Assembly: GCA_017311185.1 (NCBI GenBank)
Contig: JAESUZ010001069.1
Location: 504,501 to 568,500, forward strand
Origin: Proteles cristata cristata
Taxonomy: Eukaryota > Chordata > Mammalia > Carnivora > Hyaenidae
Reading direction: 5' to 3'
Length of the DNA stretch: 64,000 nucleotides
The notes beneath the pieces were generated by a model that ran no database searches, was not told the DNA's origin, and saw only the letters and a list, made by a program, of their open reading frames with translations. A program made the translations under genes and the position numbers. Position 1 is the stretch's first letter. Each line of letters begins with the position of its first letter. Of this stretch, positions 49,261 to 59,600 are shown in pieces.

Positions 49261-49924
49261 GGCCTGCCTCCCCTTCACCCTGAGGCTCCTGCCCTATGCA
49301 GCTGTTATAATAGTCGTTTCCCCAGTAATCTGCAGTGAATCCTAACAAACTGGAGAGGATTGTGAGGGTGTCAGCTAGCTCCACTCACCAGCCTTACATC
49401 ACCCCCACAATGGGAAGTCTCTCTAGTAGGCAGTCCACACCCCCCGTACTTCTGAATTCTAGCATCCCAGTCACTTTGCAGATCTCTGGGGTCTGCCCTC
49501 TCCCTCAAGAGGTTGGCACCTGTTCCATGCCAACTTCTACCATCATCCCGGAGAACTTCAAAGTCTGTGCAGACAAGAACTTCCCATAATACCCAAGTCC
49601 CCAAGTCCTCAGTCCATTATCTGAGGAGCAACCTCCCTCACATGCCTCTCTGGCACTGACCCACGTGGCTTCGTTTTAGACTCAGCTGTCACCTAGAGCT
49701 GCTGTGCTTCCAACATTAATAACTCAAGCATTCCAATTTCTGACCACTGCCTCCCAACTGCCCAGGTGGCTTGTTTAATGACTCCCAGTGCAACGACCCA
49801 TTCATGTCTTCACTCTCCTACCTCTTCTACAAAATTCCACAGTCCAGGATAGCAATCAGTTACTTCTGAATGGTGTGAAATGCCTTTGCTTGTTTTCAAA
49901 TTCTTTTTTAAATTGAAAAAAAAA

Positions 49925-50215
49925 AAAAAGATTTTTCATGTTTGTTTATTTTTGAGAGAGAGACAGAGTGTGACCAGGAGAGAGAGGGAGGGAGACACAG
50001 AATTTGAAGCAGGCTCCAGGCTCTGAGCTAGCTGTCAGCACAGAGCCTAATGTGGGGCTCGAACTCATGAACCGTGAAATCATGACCTGAGTCAAAGTTG
50101 GACACTTACCAATTGAGCCACTCAGGTGCCCCTGTTTTTTAAAAACTTTTTAAACATTTATTTATTTTTGAGACAGAGAACATTTTTTAAAATTTAATGT
50201 TTATTTAAGGTTTTT
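49925..50215 (-). mobile_element. CAN-SINE, antisense, plus abutting tail remnants
   Basis: Body about 49932-50131. It is followed by two further AACATTTATTTATTTTTGAG-like tail complements up to 50210, which suggests partial or serially truncated insertions at one A/T-rich site. Confidence 0.8.
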
Positions 50216-50476
50216 TTTTCCCTTTTTAACATTTATGTTCACTTTCCTTTCATTTCCACTGCATGGCAAGGTTTCAACACTGGATGATCCCTTAGTACTC
50301 ATTTCTCATTTTTCCCGCAGCTACACCTAGACTCCTGGGGTAGGCAGAGATAACTACACCACTGGGCTGGCTGGTGCAACCATAAGGTCATGAATGATAT
50401 CACATAAACACACAAGCCCTCAATGTTATTCAGTAATCTGCATGTCATTGCAATCTGACTTCACTCTAAAATTTCT

Positions 50477-50659
50477 TTTAATGCTTATTTTGAGAGAGAG
50501 AACTGATACAAGCAGGGGAGGGAAGAGAGAGAGAATCCCAAACAGCACCTCACCATCAGCACAGAGCCTGAAGTGGGGCTCAATCTCACAAACTGTGAGA
50601 TCATGACCTGAGCCGATACCAAGAGTCAGACACTTAACTGACGGAGCCACCCAGGCCAC
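50477..50659 (-). mobile_element. CAN-SINE, antisense
   Basis: TTTTGAGAGAGAGAACTGAT, GTGGGGCTCAATCTCAC box complement and GGAGCCACCCAGGCC head complement. No clear target duplication seen. Confidence 0.88.
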
Positions 50660-51450
50660 TGATTTTAACAGATCTTGCAAGAGCATTTGACAGCTGACAA
50701 CCTCCCTATCCCTTCCTTTCATATTGAAAGCATCCACTTCTGGTTTTACTCCTCCATTTCTGGCCTAACTTTCTCATCTTGTCACCTTTAATGGTCCGTT
50801 TGCCTTTGCCCATCTGTTAAATGTTCCTCCGTTTTATTCTGAGCCATCTTCTCTTCTCACTACCTTACTCTGGATATCTCACCTATTCTTATGACTTGAA
50901 TTACCACCTGATGACTGCTGATTCCCAAATGCTAGCCAGCTCTCTCCTGGCACTTTTACATCCCTCTTCCAAATGAACACCTAGCAGGTACCTGAAACCC
51001 AACACTTTGAATGGCAGCACAAGCTCAAATAGTTGTTCAAGCAAGAACCAGAGGCTCAGTTCAGATTCCTCTGTCACCAACCCTCAACACTACCCCCCCA
51101 CCCCCCCGCCCCGGTTCTACCTGCTCAAGTCTCCCATCTGCCTACTACTTCCATTGTCCCTAGTCCTCAGTGCCCACATCCTGTGCCCTGAACTTGAGTT
51201 CCTGCAACATTCTGCTCTCCTCAGTTCCACTCAAATGGACCCTATTATGCCTTATCACCACCTCAGCAACAAGCTCTGGGAATACAAAAATAAATATGAC
51301 TCAAGAAGACTACAACCTAATGCACAAAGCCATCACAATCCAGTTTAGAGAGTACAGATGAAGAAATTAATTCTGCTTTGGAAAGGGTGGAGTAGGGCAC
51401 AGCAAGGCTATTTGGAAGAATGAATACGACTCTGCCAGTCAGATGAGTAT

Positions 51451-51945
51451 TTGGCAGAGAGAAAAGCATGTGGGAAGACACAGTACAGTATGTTGAATGG
51501 TTCACAGCCTAGCCTCCAAACATGTCTTCTGGCCGACAGCCTACCTCAGAGCCTCCATCTCCTAGTGGAGGTACCGACTGGCTCAGAGCAATGGAAGCTG
51601 TGTCCCATTGGGCACGCTCAGTGTTTGCTCATTGAAACAGGTAAAGAGGATGTATCTTTATATCTGGATCCACAGCAGATGCGCTCTGGGAGAAGCCAAG
51701 GGTCTACCATCCCAGTTCATCTTTTTCCAGCACCAGCCTTCTTTGCCCATAGCCATCCCAGGACATCTGGGCCTACTGAAAGGCCAAAACAAAAAAGAGA
51801 CCCTTCTGCCAAGGGACAGCCCAAACCCCCACCCTACTATGGCATCAACCAGTTGTTATTTATGAAGAGATCCAGGTTCCTCACCATCCCCCTCCAAGGA
51901 CAGATCAGAATCTTACCAATAATCTCTAAAGACTCTATGAAGTAA
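51451..51945 (+). other. Unassigned open reading frame of 164 codons
   Basis: I do not recognise this product. The frame opens at TTG; the first ATG is at 51490, giving about 151 codons to the TAA. The C-terminal half is Pro/Lys/Arg-rich (TERPKQKRDPSAKGQPKPPP). Donor-like ACAG|GTAAAG near 51641 and acceptor-like TTTTTCCAG near 51731 would remove an in-frame segment. An AATAAA lies 355 bases downstream (52300). It could be a lineage-specific transcript, a decayed gene or chance. Position 51290-51440 looks repeat-derived. Confidence 0.2.
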
Positions 51946-52299
51946 AGCCTATTGAAAGCCCTATCCTGAGCTCTCCCAGAGTCTTTCTCCGTCAACAAAT
52001 CCATTCTTTTCAACCTCCAACCCTACCTAGGGAAGGTCTTCAGAAAATAGTAAGGCTTACTTACTATGTAAGGTAACTGTCATACCTACAGTTTATTGAG
52101 TACCTCCTATGTACCCAGCTCTGGCTGTAGACTTCCTCAGCAGATGGAAAATCAGAAAAGAGTAGAGATGCCAGGACAGAAAGTCCATGTGGCTCCTGAA
52201 AGATGGAAAGAGGAACCAAACCCAGAGATGCCTTGGATTCCAAACCACCTAGTTCCCATGACATTTAGAGGATCCCTAATTCCCAAACACTCTTGTCAC

Positions 52300-52305
52300 A
52301 ATAAA
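52300..52305 (+). terminator. Plus-strand AATAAA, facing the RRP8 signal
   Basis: AATAAA in CACAATAAACTCC. It has no proven transcript; the only candidate upstream is the unassigned frame at 51451. Eight bases to its right is the RRP8 signal on the other strand. Confidence 0.35.
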
Positions 52306-52312
52306 CTCCTTA

Positions 52313-52318
52313 TTTATT
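52313..52318 (-). terminator. RRP8 poly(A) signal (candidate)
   Basis: TTTATT on the plus strand is AATAAA for RRP8, about 200 bases past its stop. This would give a 3' UTR of roughly 220-230 bases. Confidence 0.65.
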
Positions 52319-52520
52319 AGATAGCCCAAGTGACTTTATGATTCTTGGAACCCAGAAGCCTTCATTAGAGCAAGGCTGAACCAGGGGGTTATCACACTTT
52401 GTTCTTTGGAGGAAGGGATGGACTCATTCCTGGGTCAGAGAGAGCCTGGCTGGATACAGTCTTCAGAGTTCTGAGCCTGGAGTTCGAGACTTGCCTCCCC
52501 TTTCAAGGGGGCCCCAGAGG

Positions 52521-55500
52521 TCACCTGCGCTTGTAGAGACATGGCTGAAGCTTCAGGCCTGTGAGTTGAGCCTTGGGCCCTACCCGAGGAGGCCCGGTCT
52601 TTTCAAAGTCAAACAGGAAGAAGTGGCTGTTGGTAAGGTCCTAGGGGCAGAAAAGACCTAGTGAGCTCTGAATCCTCACCCAAGCTCCTCAAAATACCTC
52701 TGTCCATGTCCCACCCTCACTCAGAAAGCTTCCAGGGCTCTCCCATGTGTCATGCCTTCAAGGAGCAAATGCCTTCAAGGCACTGTGTCTGTGCCTGTAG
52801 CCTCCTTCCTGAATGCTATTACTCTAAAAAAGGACCACATGAGACAAAAACAGTGAGATTTCTTGGGCTCCTCACCTTGGAAATGACTTTGAAGCCCAGT
52901 TTAGTCACAGCCCCCAGAAAAGTCCGAACATCTTCAAAACGGCTACTGACTTCAGCCACTTTCAGGAGACCCCTGAGAAGGGTAAAAAGTTCTATGTAAA
53001 TGCGCAGACATAGGCATGTGCACATATACATGCATCCGTGTCCTGAGAGCTCCTACCCTGGCTTCAGCACTCGATTTGCCTCCTCTAGGAAATCCCTGAT
53101 GTTGGTTCCCATCAGTGAAAGGCAAAACACAGCCACATCCACAGACTCATCCTCCAGAGGCACCTGTGGAGAGTGGGAGAACTATATAAAGTACACAATG
53201 TGGGAAGGAGAAATCTAGCACTGAGTGCTAGGGCCTGACACCAGGATGGGCAAGCAGGGCAGAGAGGGAGTATTAGAGATTAGCACACAGAGGCTGGGTC
53301 TAGAACACAGGTCAGATACAGAGAAGAAGAGGGGGTTTACCTGGGCCATGTCACACACAGTGACCCTGGGGTCCAGAGAGGCCAAGTCAAAGCAGTGGAC
53401 AGGGTTCCGGATACTTGAAGCCAGGCGGCAGTCCCCGCAGCCGAAGTCAGCTACCACCAGGGACGCAGGCCTGGGAGTGGAGGGGAGGGATCACTCACTG
53501 ATCTAGTCTGAGCCATGACTGACCCACACTGCTCAGAGTGCCCAACCCCCATTCACCGCTGGCGAAGATCCTTGGCGATGCGGTCCACTGGCTGCAGCGG
53601 CCACTTCTTAACTTGGCTCTGGAAGCCGCGATGGTAGAGGAGAAAGGCCTCGGGGTCTTCCTGGAAGAGACGTTGTGCAGCACTGCTAGGCCCTGAGTAT
53701 AGCTGTTCGTTGAGGTAACGAAATCGGGCACCATCCAGCCGTTGCGCCATGCGGGCTCGCAGAGCCCCGGCCCGATCCTCATGGCTGTGCGGACTGGGGT
53801 AAGGAGGCACCTCTGTCACCTCTGTGGGGGCTGTGGCTGGAGCCTGGTCTGGTGGCTGAGGTGGCCGAAACTTGTTCTTATGTCTACGTTTGTTCTTTTG
53901 CCGGTTCCGCCACTGTTTGCGACTCAAGGTATGGGGGGGGTTGGCAGAAGTGGTCCCAGCACTTGGCTTGGATAGGTCATTTGTAGCACTACTCTTCCAA
54001 GCTTTGGGACCTGAAGGGAGGGAGATGGGGAAGCATATTTGGGTTAAGATCCCCTGAATTCATAAGTTTGGCAATCATCCTGGCCATACCCCTCTCCTTG
54101 AGAAAGGGACTGCGGCCTGCACGAAAGTACTTCTTATCGCCTAATCCCAAACCTAATGGTGGCAGGTAACTTCTGTCATGTATTAGGATCAGTTGATCCC
54201 CCTCCTGTCCCACACACATGTACACATCCATTAGTACCTGTTTGGTCATCATTGTCCAGGTGCTGGGCAGGGTTGGGGTGGACCTGTTTCTGGCATTTCC
54301 TCTTCCTTTTCTCTTTTTCAGCAGAGACACTGGCATTGAAAATCCCTTCGAGGCACTTTTTCTTCCTTTCTACTTCGTTTTCTTCAGAGTCACTGCTAGG
54401 TGAGCCCTGTTTTTGACATTTCTTCTTCCTCTTCTTTCTTACTTCATTAGAAACACTGGAAAATGAGGCCTTTTGGGGGCGTTTCTTCTTCCTTTCCACT
54501 ACCTCCTCCTCAGAGTCACTGTCAGGCAGGCTAGGGGGCTGCTGGGGAAGAGATGCTGCCTCCAGGGCCCGTAATGTGGCCAAGAGCTGATGGTGCTTGG
54601 AGCCCTGGGGGAAAACAAGGGAAGAGAGCGGGGTGAGGTGAATAGAGGGGCAATGGAGAATAAGAATGGAGAGGTGGAGAGGCATGTCAACTTCACTAGC
54701 TTGTCATGAAGCCTGCCAGACTGAAAACTTTCAAGTCACCATCTCAAGCTTTGGGAGGCTGGAGAGCAGAAACCATCTACCTCACTTTCTTCAAATTGCA
54801 GATGAGAAAATGGAGCTCCCCCAGGAATGTGTAAGACCACAAGCAACAGGACCAAGGCCAGAGAACAGGAGTCCCAAACCTCAATCGCAGGCTTTTGCCT
54901 CCAGCTGGTATCTGTCTATTTAAGCTAGGGAGGTTTCTGAAAACGAGTGACAGGATCACACGTGTGCATTTAAGATAAGTCTAGCTGTAGTGTGGAGAAC
55001 AAGCCTAAAGGCGCAAGCTGCCAATGGAGGGAGACCAGTGGCATGGATTAAAGCAATGGGATGAGGAGATGAACAGGAGGAAATAAAGTAGTCCAATTCC
55101 ATTTTGGAGGCTGAGTGAAAGGTAGGAAGAGCTCGAGGAAGTACAACAGCCCTCACAAGTGCAAAGGTTTAAAGGAGGTCTATTGTCTGAGAGGCCTTCT
55201 GGACTGAAGTCCTACTGGGAGGTCCTAGGCCAGGCACTTAACCTGGAGGTTTTCAGTATCCACTCTGCACCACTTCTTTAGAATAGTAGTGCCGATAATC
55301 CTTTATTGTCATTCACTCTTGCTCTCCGCAATCCAATCTCCACACTGCAACCAATGACCTTCTCAAAACGCACATCTTAGGAAATCACTAGCCAGCTAAA
55401 GCCATTTCATTGGCCTCTACTCTTAAAATACGCAAACTTTCTCTACCTCTCCAACTTCAAAGGCATACCCTCTCATTCTCTATGCTCCACGAATCATTGT

Positions 55501-55657
55501 GTGTGTGACCCTAGTGTGTGTGACCCTAACGACAGGACATGCTTTCTTGCATCAGGTCCTTTGCTCGTGCTTTTCCTGTTCAAGAAACCCTCTTCACTTC
55601 AGTAACTTCCATAACTTTATACTCAGTCGGATCTTCAGTTGGTCCAGGCGCCCCCCC

Positions 55658-55710
<53 letters not shown>

Positions 55711-55885
55711 TGTCCCAGCGCTCGGATCCACCAGGGTAAGCTTCTCCGTCTGGAACAGATCCCGGTGCCCCTGCGAGGCCACTCACCTTGATTTGTGAGG
55801 CTGAGACAAGCCGAGGTCGTGCGGCCACAAGCCCGAGGCCCGTGGCTACTGGGGCCTCCTCGGCCCACTCCGGCTCTTCGAACAT
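52521..55885 (-). CDS. RRP8: Ribosomal RNA-processing protein 8, 28S rRNA m1A methyltransferase
   Basis: Seven coding exons, read right to left: 55885-55787, 54604-54238, 54010-53557, 53470-53341, 53163-53057, 52972-52876, 52640-52521. The sum of 1,374 nt gives 457 residues plus TGA; human has 456 (recall). The start ATG ([10 protein letters not shown]) is the first in frame; the frame further upstream opens only with GTG. The N-terminal third is a charged nucleolar-type region with alternating SDSEE and VERKKK blocks. The C-terminal half is a Rossmann methyltransferase: SAM motif [12 protein letters not shown], then [15 protein letters not shown] and [20 protein letters not shown]8 installs m1A in 25S/28S rRNA and, in mammals, joins the SIRT1-SUV39H1 eNoSC complex that silences rDNA. 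Divergent from ILK. Confidence 0.97.
54920..55170 (-). repeat. L2-like fragment in RRP8 intron 1, antisense to L2
   Basis: GAAAACGAGTGACAGGATCA, AAGTCTAGCTGTAGTGTGG and GAGGGAGACCAGTGGC are degraded reversed L2 words. The rest of RRP8 intron 1 (54605-55786) holds a (CA)n tract but no other element. Confidence 0.5.
55656..55707. repeat. (CA)n microsatellite in RRP8 intron 1
   Basis: C-run, then about 23 uninterrupted CA units, then GGAATG. It starts about 80 bases from the exon 1 donor of RRP8. Chance open frames with poly-Val-Cys on the minus strand come from it. Confidence 0.97.
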
Positions 55886-56190
55886 GCGGGTCTGGTGCGC
55901 GAAGTCGCGGGATCCAAACACCTCTCCACGTGCAGCGCTAGTCTACAGTAAACCGACCGCGCGGAACCTCCGGAACTGAACCGGAAACCAAAGAGTGAAA
56001 GTCTCGGTGGCTAGAGCGCCCGACGCGGTGCCGAAAACCATCGAGTTTAGGCACGGCTGGCTAGAAGGGCAAGGGAGGCGGGAGGGAGAGATGGGGCCCG
56101 CGCTGGCCAGAGAGGGCCAGGGGCGGGGCCGGTCGGCGGGCGCGGCCGGACGGGAGTTCCCCGGAGAAGGCTCCTCCAGCCCGAGTCCCG
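55886..56190. promoter_or_regulatory. Divergent RRP8/ILK promoter and ILK 5' noncoding exon
   Basis: CpG-rich, TATA-less interval between the RRP8 ATG and an ILK splice donor (GAGTCCCG|GTGAGTG at 56191). Visible sites: E-box CCACGTG at 55926-55932, two ETS cores CCGGAA at 55970-55975 and 55981-55986, and a GC box GGGCGGGGCC at 56121-56130. Transcription starts cannot be fixed from sequence. The RRP8 leader probably covers the E-box, and the ILK leader begins somewhere near 56050-56120. Confidence 0.75.
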
Positions 56191-56664
56191 GTGAGTGCGG
56201 GAGCACCCGTGTCCCTTCCCAAGGCTCGACCCCTGCCAACCCGTCAGCCTTCACTGCGCCCGAATACCGAGTAGGAAGCGAGGGCCACTCCCGGGAAGGA
56301 TCCCCGATCCCTCTCACAGGGTATAGGGCGCCTGAAGTTCCCCTCCCCCCAGCTCTATCCTCGGGTAGGGTCCCAGTGCTTGCTCGCTGTCACCCCTTCA
56401 GGGGACTCTACTCCCTAATTTCACCCTTCCTCGCCCGGACCCGCCCGTCCTTCGCGCCCAGGGTGCACAGTCGGGGATCATCCCGTCTTTCCCAACTCCT
56501 TCCCAGACCTCCACTAGCTGGGGAGGTAGCCGGGGACCCTCCACCCCCTACACAAACACTCATCTCCGGTGGGGGACAAAGCTCGGGGTTCACTCCCCTT
56601 CCCTGGATCCCTCCAGAATCCCCAGGCTTCCCCAATCTAGGGGACTCAGCGCCGGGACGCTGCT

Positions 56665-59600
56665 ATGGACGACATTTTCACTCAGTGCCGGGAGGGCAAC
56701 GCAGTGGCCGTTCGCCTGTGGCTGGACAACACGGAGAACGACCTCAACCAGGGGTGAGCTGAGGTGGCTGGTGGGTGAGAAGGGCAAAGACCTGCTCCTC
56801 TTCGCGATGCGGGGTGCTCACGCTGGCTGGGGGCAGCTGACTTTCCTACCCAGTGTGAAGAGTGCAAAGCACAGCCTGTTGGGGCAGAGGGTCTCCAGAG
56901 AGAAAACTGTGCTGCCTCTTGACTGCTCATCAACAACAGTTTCACAGTCAGAGGCTGCAGAGAGCTTTCCAGTTTCAGTGAGCTGCATGGGCATAAGCTA
57001 GGAGGCAAGACAGAGAGTGGCGTGTCTCAGTATTGTCTACGGGTCCATATGGCTGCAGGATAGAAGACTTCTGTGAGCTTCTGTGGGCTGAAGGATTGGG
57101 TACAAATGGTGAACCACAGAGATAAGACTGGAAAGGTCTGCTGCAAGGGTCAGCCAGATCATGCAAGGATGTTTAGGCTATAAGGCCATTATTCTAAGAT
57201 CAAGGGTTTAAACCTTGCTGTGATATGATGAGATTGTTCATTTAAGTGTCATTTTGGATAACTTCTGAAGAGCAGGTGGCCCTGTGGAGGGGGAATTGCT
57301 TAGTCCATCCCAGCAGTGGTGATGCCTTAGAATAGAATGGGGGCAGATGAGAAAGTAAAAAGTGATCAGATTCTTGAAATCTTTAGGATAAAGAATTGGT
57401 GAGACCTGGTGTGGGGAGAGAGAAAGGTCAAAGATGATGACCAGGGCTCTGGCTTGAACACTTGGGTAGATAGATGGTGGTTATGGGGCGCCTGGGTGGC
57501 TTAGTCGGTTAAGCGTCCGACTTTCGCTTAGGTCGTGATCTCGCGGTCTGGGTGGGTTCGAGCTCACATCGGGCTCTGTGCTGACTGCCAGCTCAGAGCC
57601 TGAGCCTGTTTCAGAGTCTGTGACTCCCTCTCTGACCCTCCCTGCTCACGCTGTCTCTCTCTCTCCTAGAAATAAATAAAAACATTAAAAAAAAAAAGAA
57701 TATCCACTAAAAAAAAAAAAAAAAAGATAGATGGTGGTTGCTTTTGCAGTTGGACAAGACTGAAGGATGATGAGGGCTGCTCTGACATGTTAAAGTGACT
57801 GTACAGCAAAGTGGAAATGTTGAGTAGATTGTTGGCTATGCAGATTGGGATTTCAGGGCAGAGATCTGACTTGGAGGCACAGATTTGGGAGATATTAATG
57901 TATAGATGATACCTGAAGACATTGGTTATGAAGGAGAAGGGATTAAGAGCCTACAAGACTGAAAAGGACCCACTGGAGGTTGTATGTGAAACAGGAAAAT
58001 ATGTTAGTAAAGTTCAGACAAGTGAATGTTTCAGTGAAGGGGGAGTGGTCAGCAGTAGTATAGGCTGTTGAGAGGTCAATGAACTTGAGCACTTTGAAGT
58101 AACTATTGAATTTACAATTAATAATACATTAGATGATCTTTGGGAAGGCTGTTTTAGAAGGAAATGGAGGAAGAAACCAGACACCACCTGGTTCCTCCAT
58201 TTAAAGTACTATGAACACCTCCTGTGCTGGGTGCTAGAGGCCCAGAATCAGACATAATGCCAGCCCTCAAGGCAGCAGCCTGGTGGCAGGTTGAATGGGA
58301 GGTGAGGAAATAGAGAAAGTGAATGTAAACAAGGTTGGCTGAGAAAGGCAAGAAAAGCAGTAGTGGTGTTGATGATTCAGGGTGGTGGGTTTTAGGGATT
58401 TTTTATTTTAAAATTTTATTCCCTCAGGTTTGGAGAGTTTACTTTTCAGGTTTGACATGTAGGGATCACCTATCATCTTCATCCAGGCTTCATTGGTTCT
58501 CTATGCCATTCCTCCATAATTCCCAAAAGTCACTTTTTCCATTTTTCATAATCTTTCATAATTTCTATAATTCTTTCATAATTCTTCAAAGAATGCTCTG
58601 ATAAAGAGCGAGCACCCTTATTATTTTGTTGGTAGGGTTATAAAGGCTTAGGTGAAGTTGTCCAGTGGGACTTGCATCTTGTAAAAACTCTTTGGTGCCA
58701 AAAGTCCCCTTTTGGGCTGGTATTAGTGAAACTGGAAGGCTTTGGTGCTGGTTTGAGGAGATAGGCGTTGGGGGCCCAAGCAGGTTAAATGCTGGATATG
58801 AGGTGGGGTGAATTCCCTGCAGGCTTCTTTGGGATTACAGCCCATAGCCCTGCGATGACAGGCCGACTGACAGTGAGCAGAAACCTCGTGCCCATACTTT
58901 TGCCCTCAGGCTCTGGCCTTCTCCTTGCCACAGACTGCAGGAGGCTGATAAACCAGGGCACAGTTCCTTCAGAGAAGAGGAGGAGGGGGAAATCTACCTC
59001 CCAGGAAACCTTTTGGCTATCTCTAAGTGAGCCGATGAGGGCAGCTGTGGAGGGAAGTCATTAAGTTAAAGGCCACGCCCCTCACTCTCATCCCCTGGGG
59101 GAGGGGGACATCTGGGTGGCCTGCAGTGGCCAGACCCCTGATCTACTTCAGGACGTGCTTAGAGCCCCCACAAGGGAAGTGACCAAAGCACTAAGGCATC
59201 CGGAGGCTGCGGTCCCAGACCACGGACCGCCCCCTGCCCCGCCCCTTGGATCTTCACCGGAGCCCTTGCTGGGGACTGGAGGGAATTTCCTTTTATGGCC
59301 CCAGGCTGTCAGGCAGGCCCAGCTCCCACCAAGTGTTTTTTTTTTTTGTTTTTTTTTTTCTTTTTGTACAGTTCTTTGACTTTAGAAAATACATATCCTT
59401 TAGGGGAAAAAAGTCTGGTATAGTTTTTTTCCCAAAGAAGCCATTCTCACTTTCCTCTCATTCTCATGTGCTGGGCCCAGGATTGTTTGAATAGAGGAAT
59501 CCTGTTTTACCAAACCAAATTCTGGTTGATAGCTGCCTCATCAGTAATGACTTATCAAAAGAACTTCTCTTACCTTATAAACCGTTCCAAAACATTATTT

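Noticed and set aside
51518..51631. 37-codon frame MSSGRQPTSEPP... within the 51451 ORF, other frame
   Set aside because: Short, ends before the donor-like site, and no homologue recalled.
55886..55921. N-terminal extension of RRP8 by 12 codons in the same frame
   Set aside because: The upstream frame begins with GTG, not ATG, and the ATG at 55885-55883 matches the known MFEEPEW start.
55995..56762. 255-codon plus-strand open frame over the ILK first exons
   Set aside because: It reads through the ILK leader, a clear splice donor (56191) and acceptor (56640) in a CpG island. It is out of frame with ILK, and the start is not supported.
3129..57740. CRISPR-like direct repeats
   Set aside because: Dispersed repeated words come from SINEs in both orientations with no regular spacers, in a mammalian genome.
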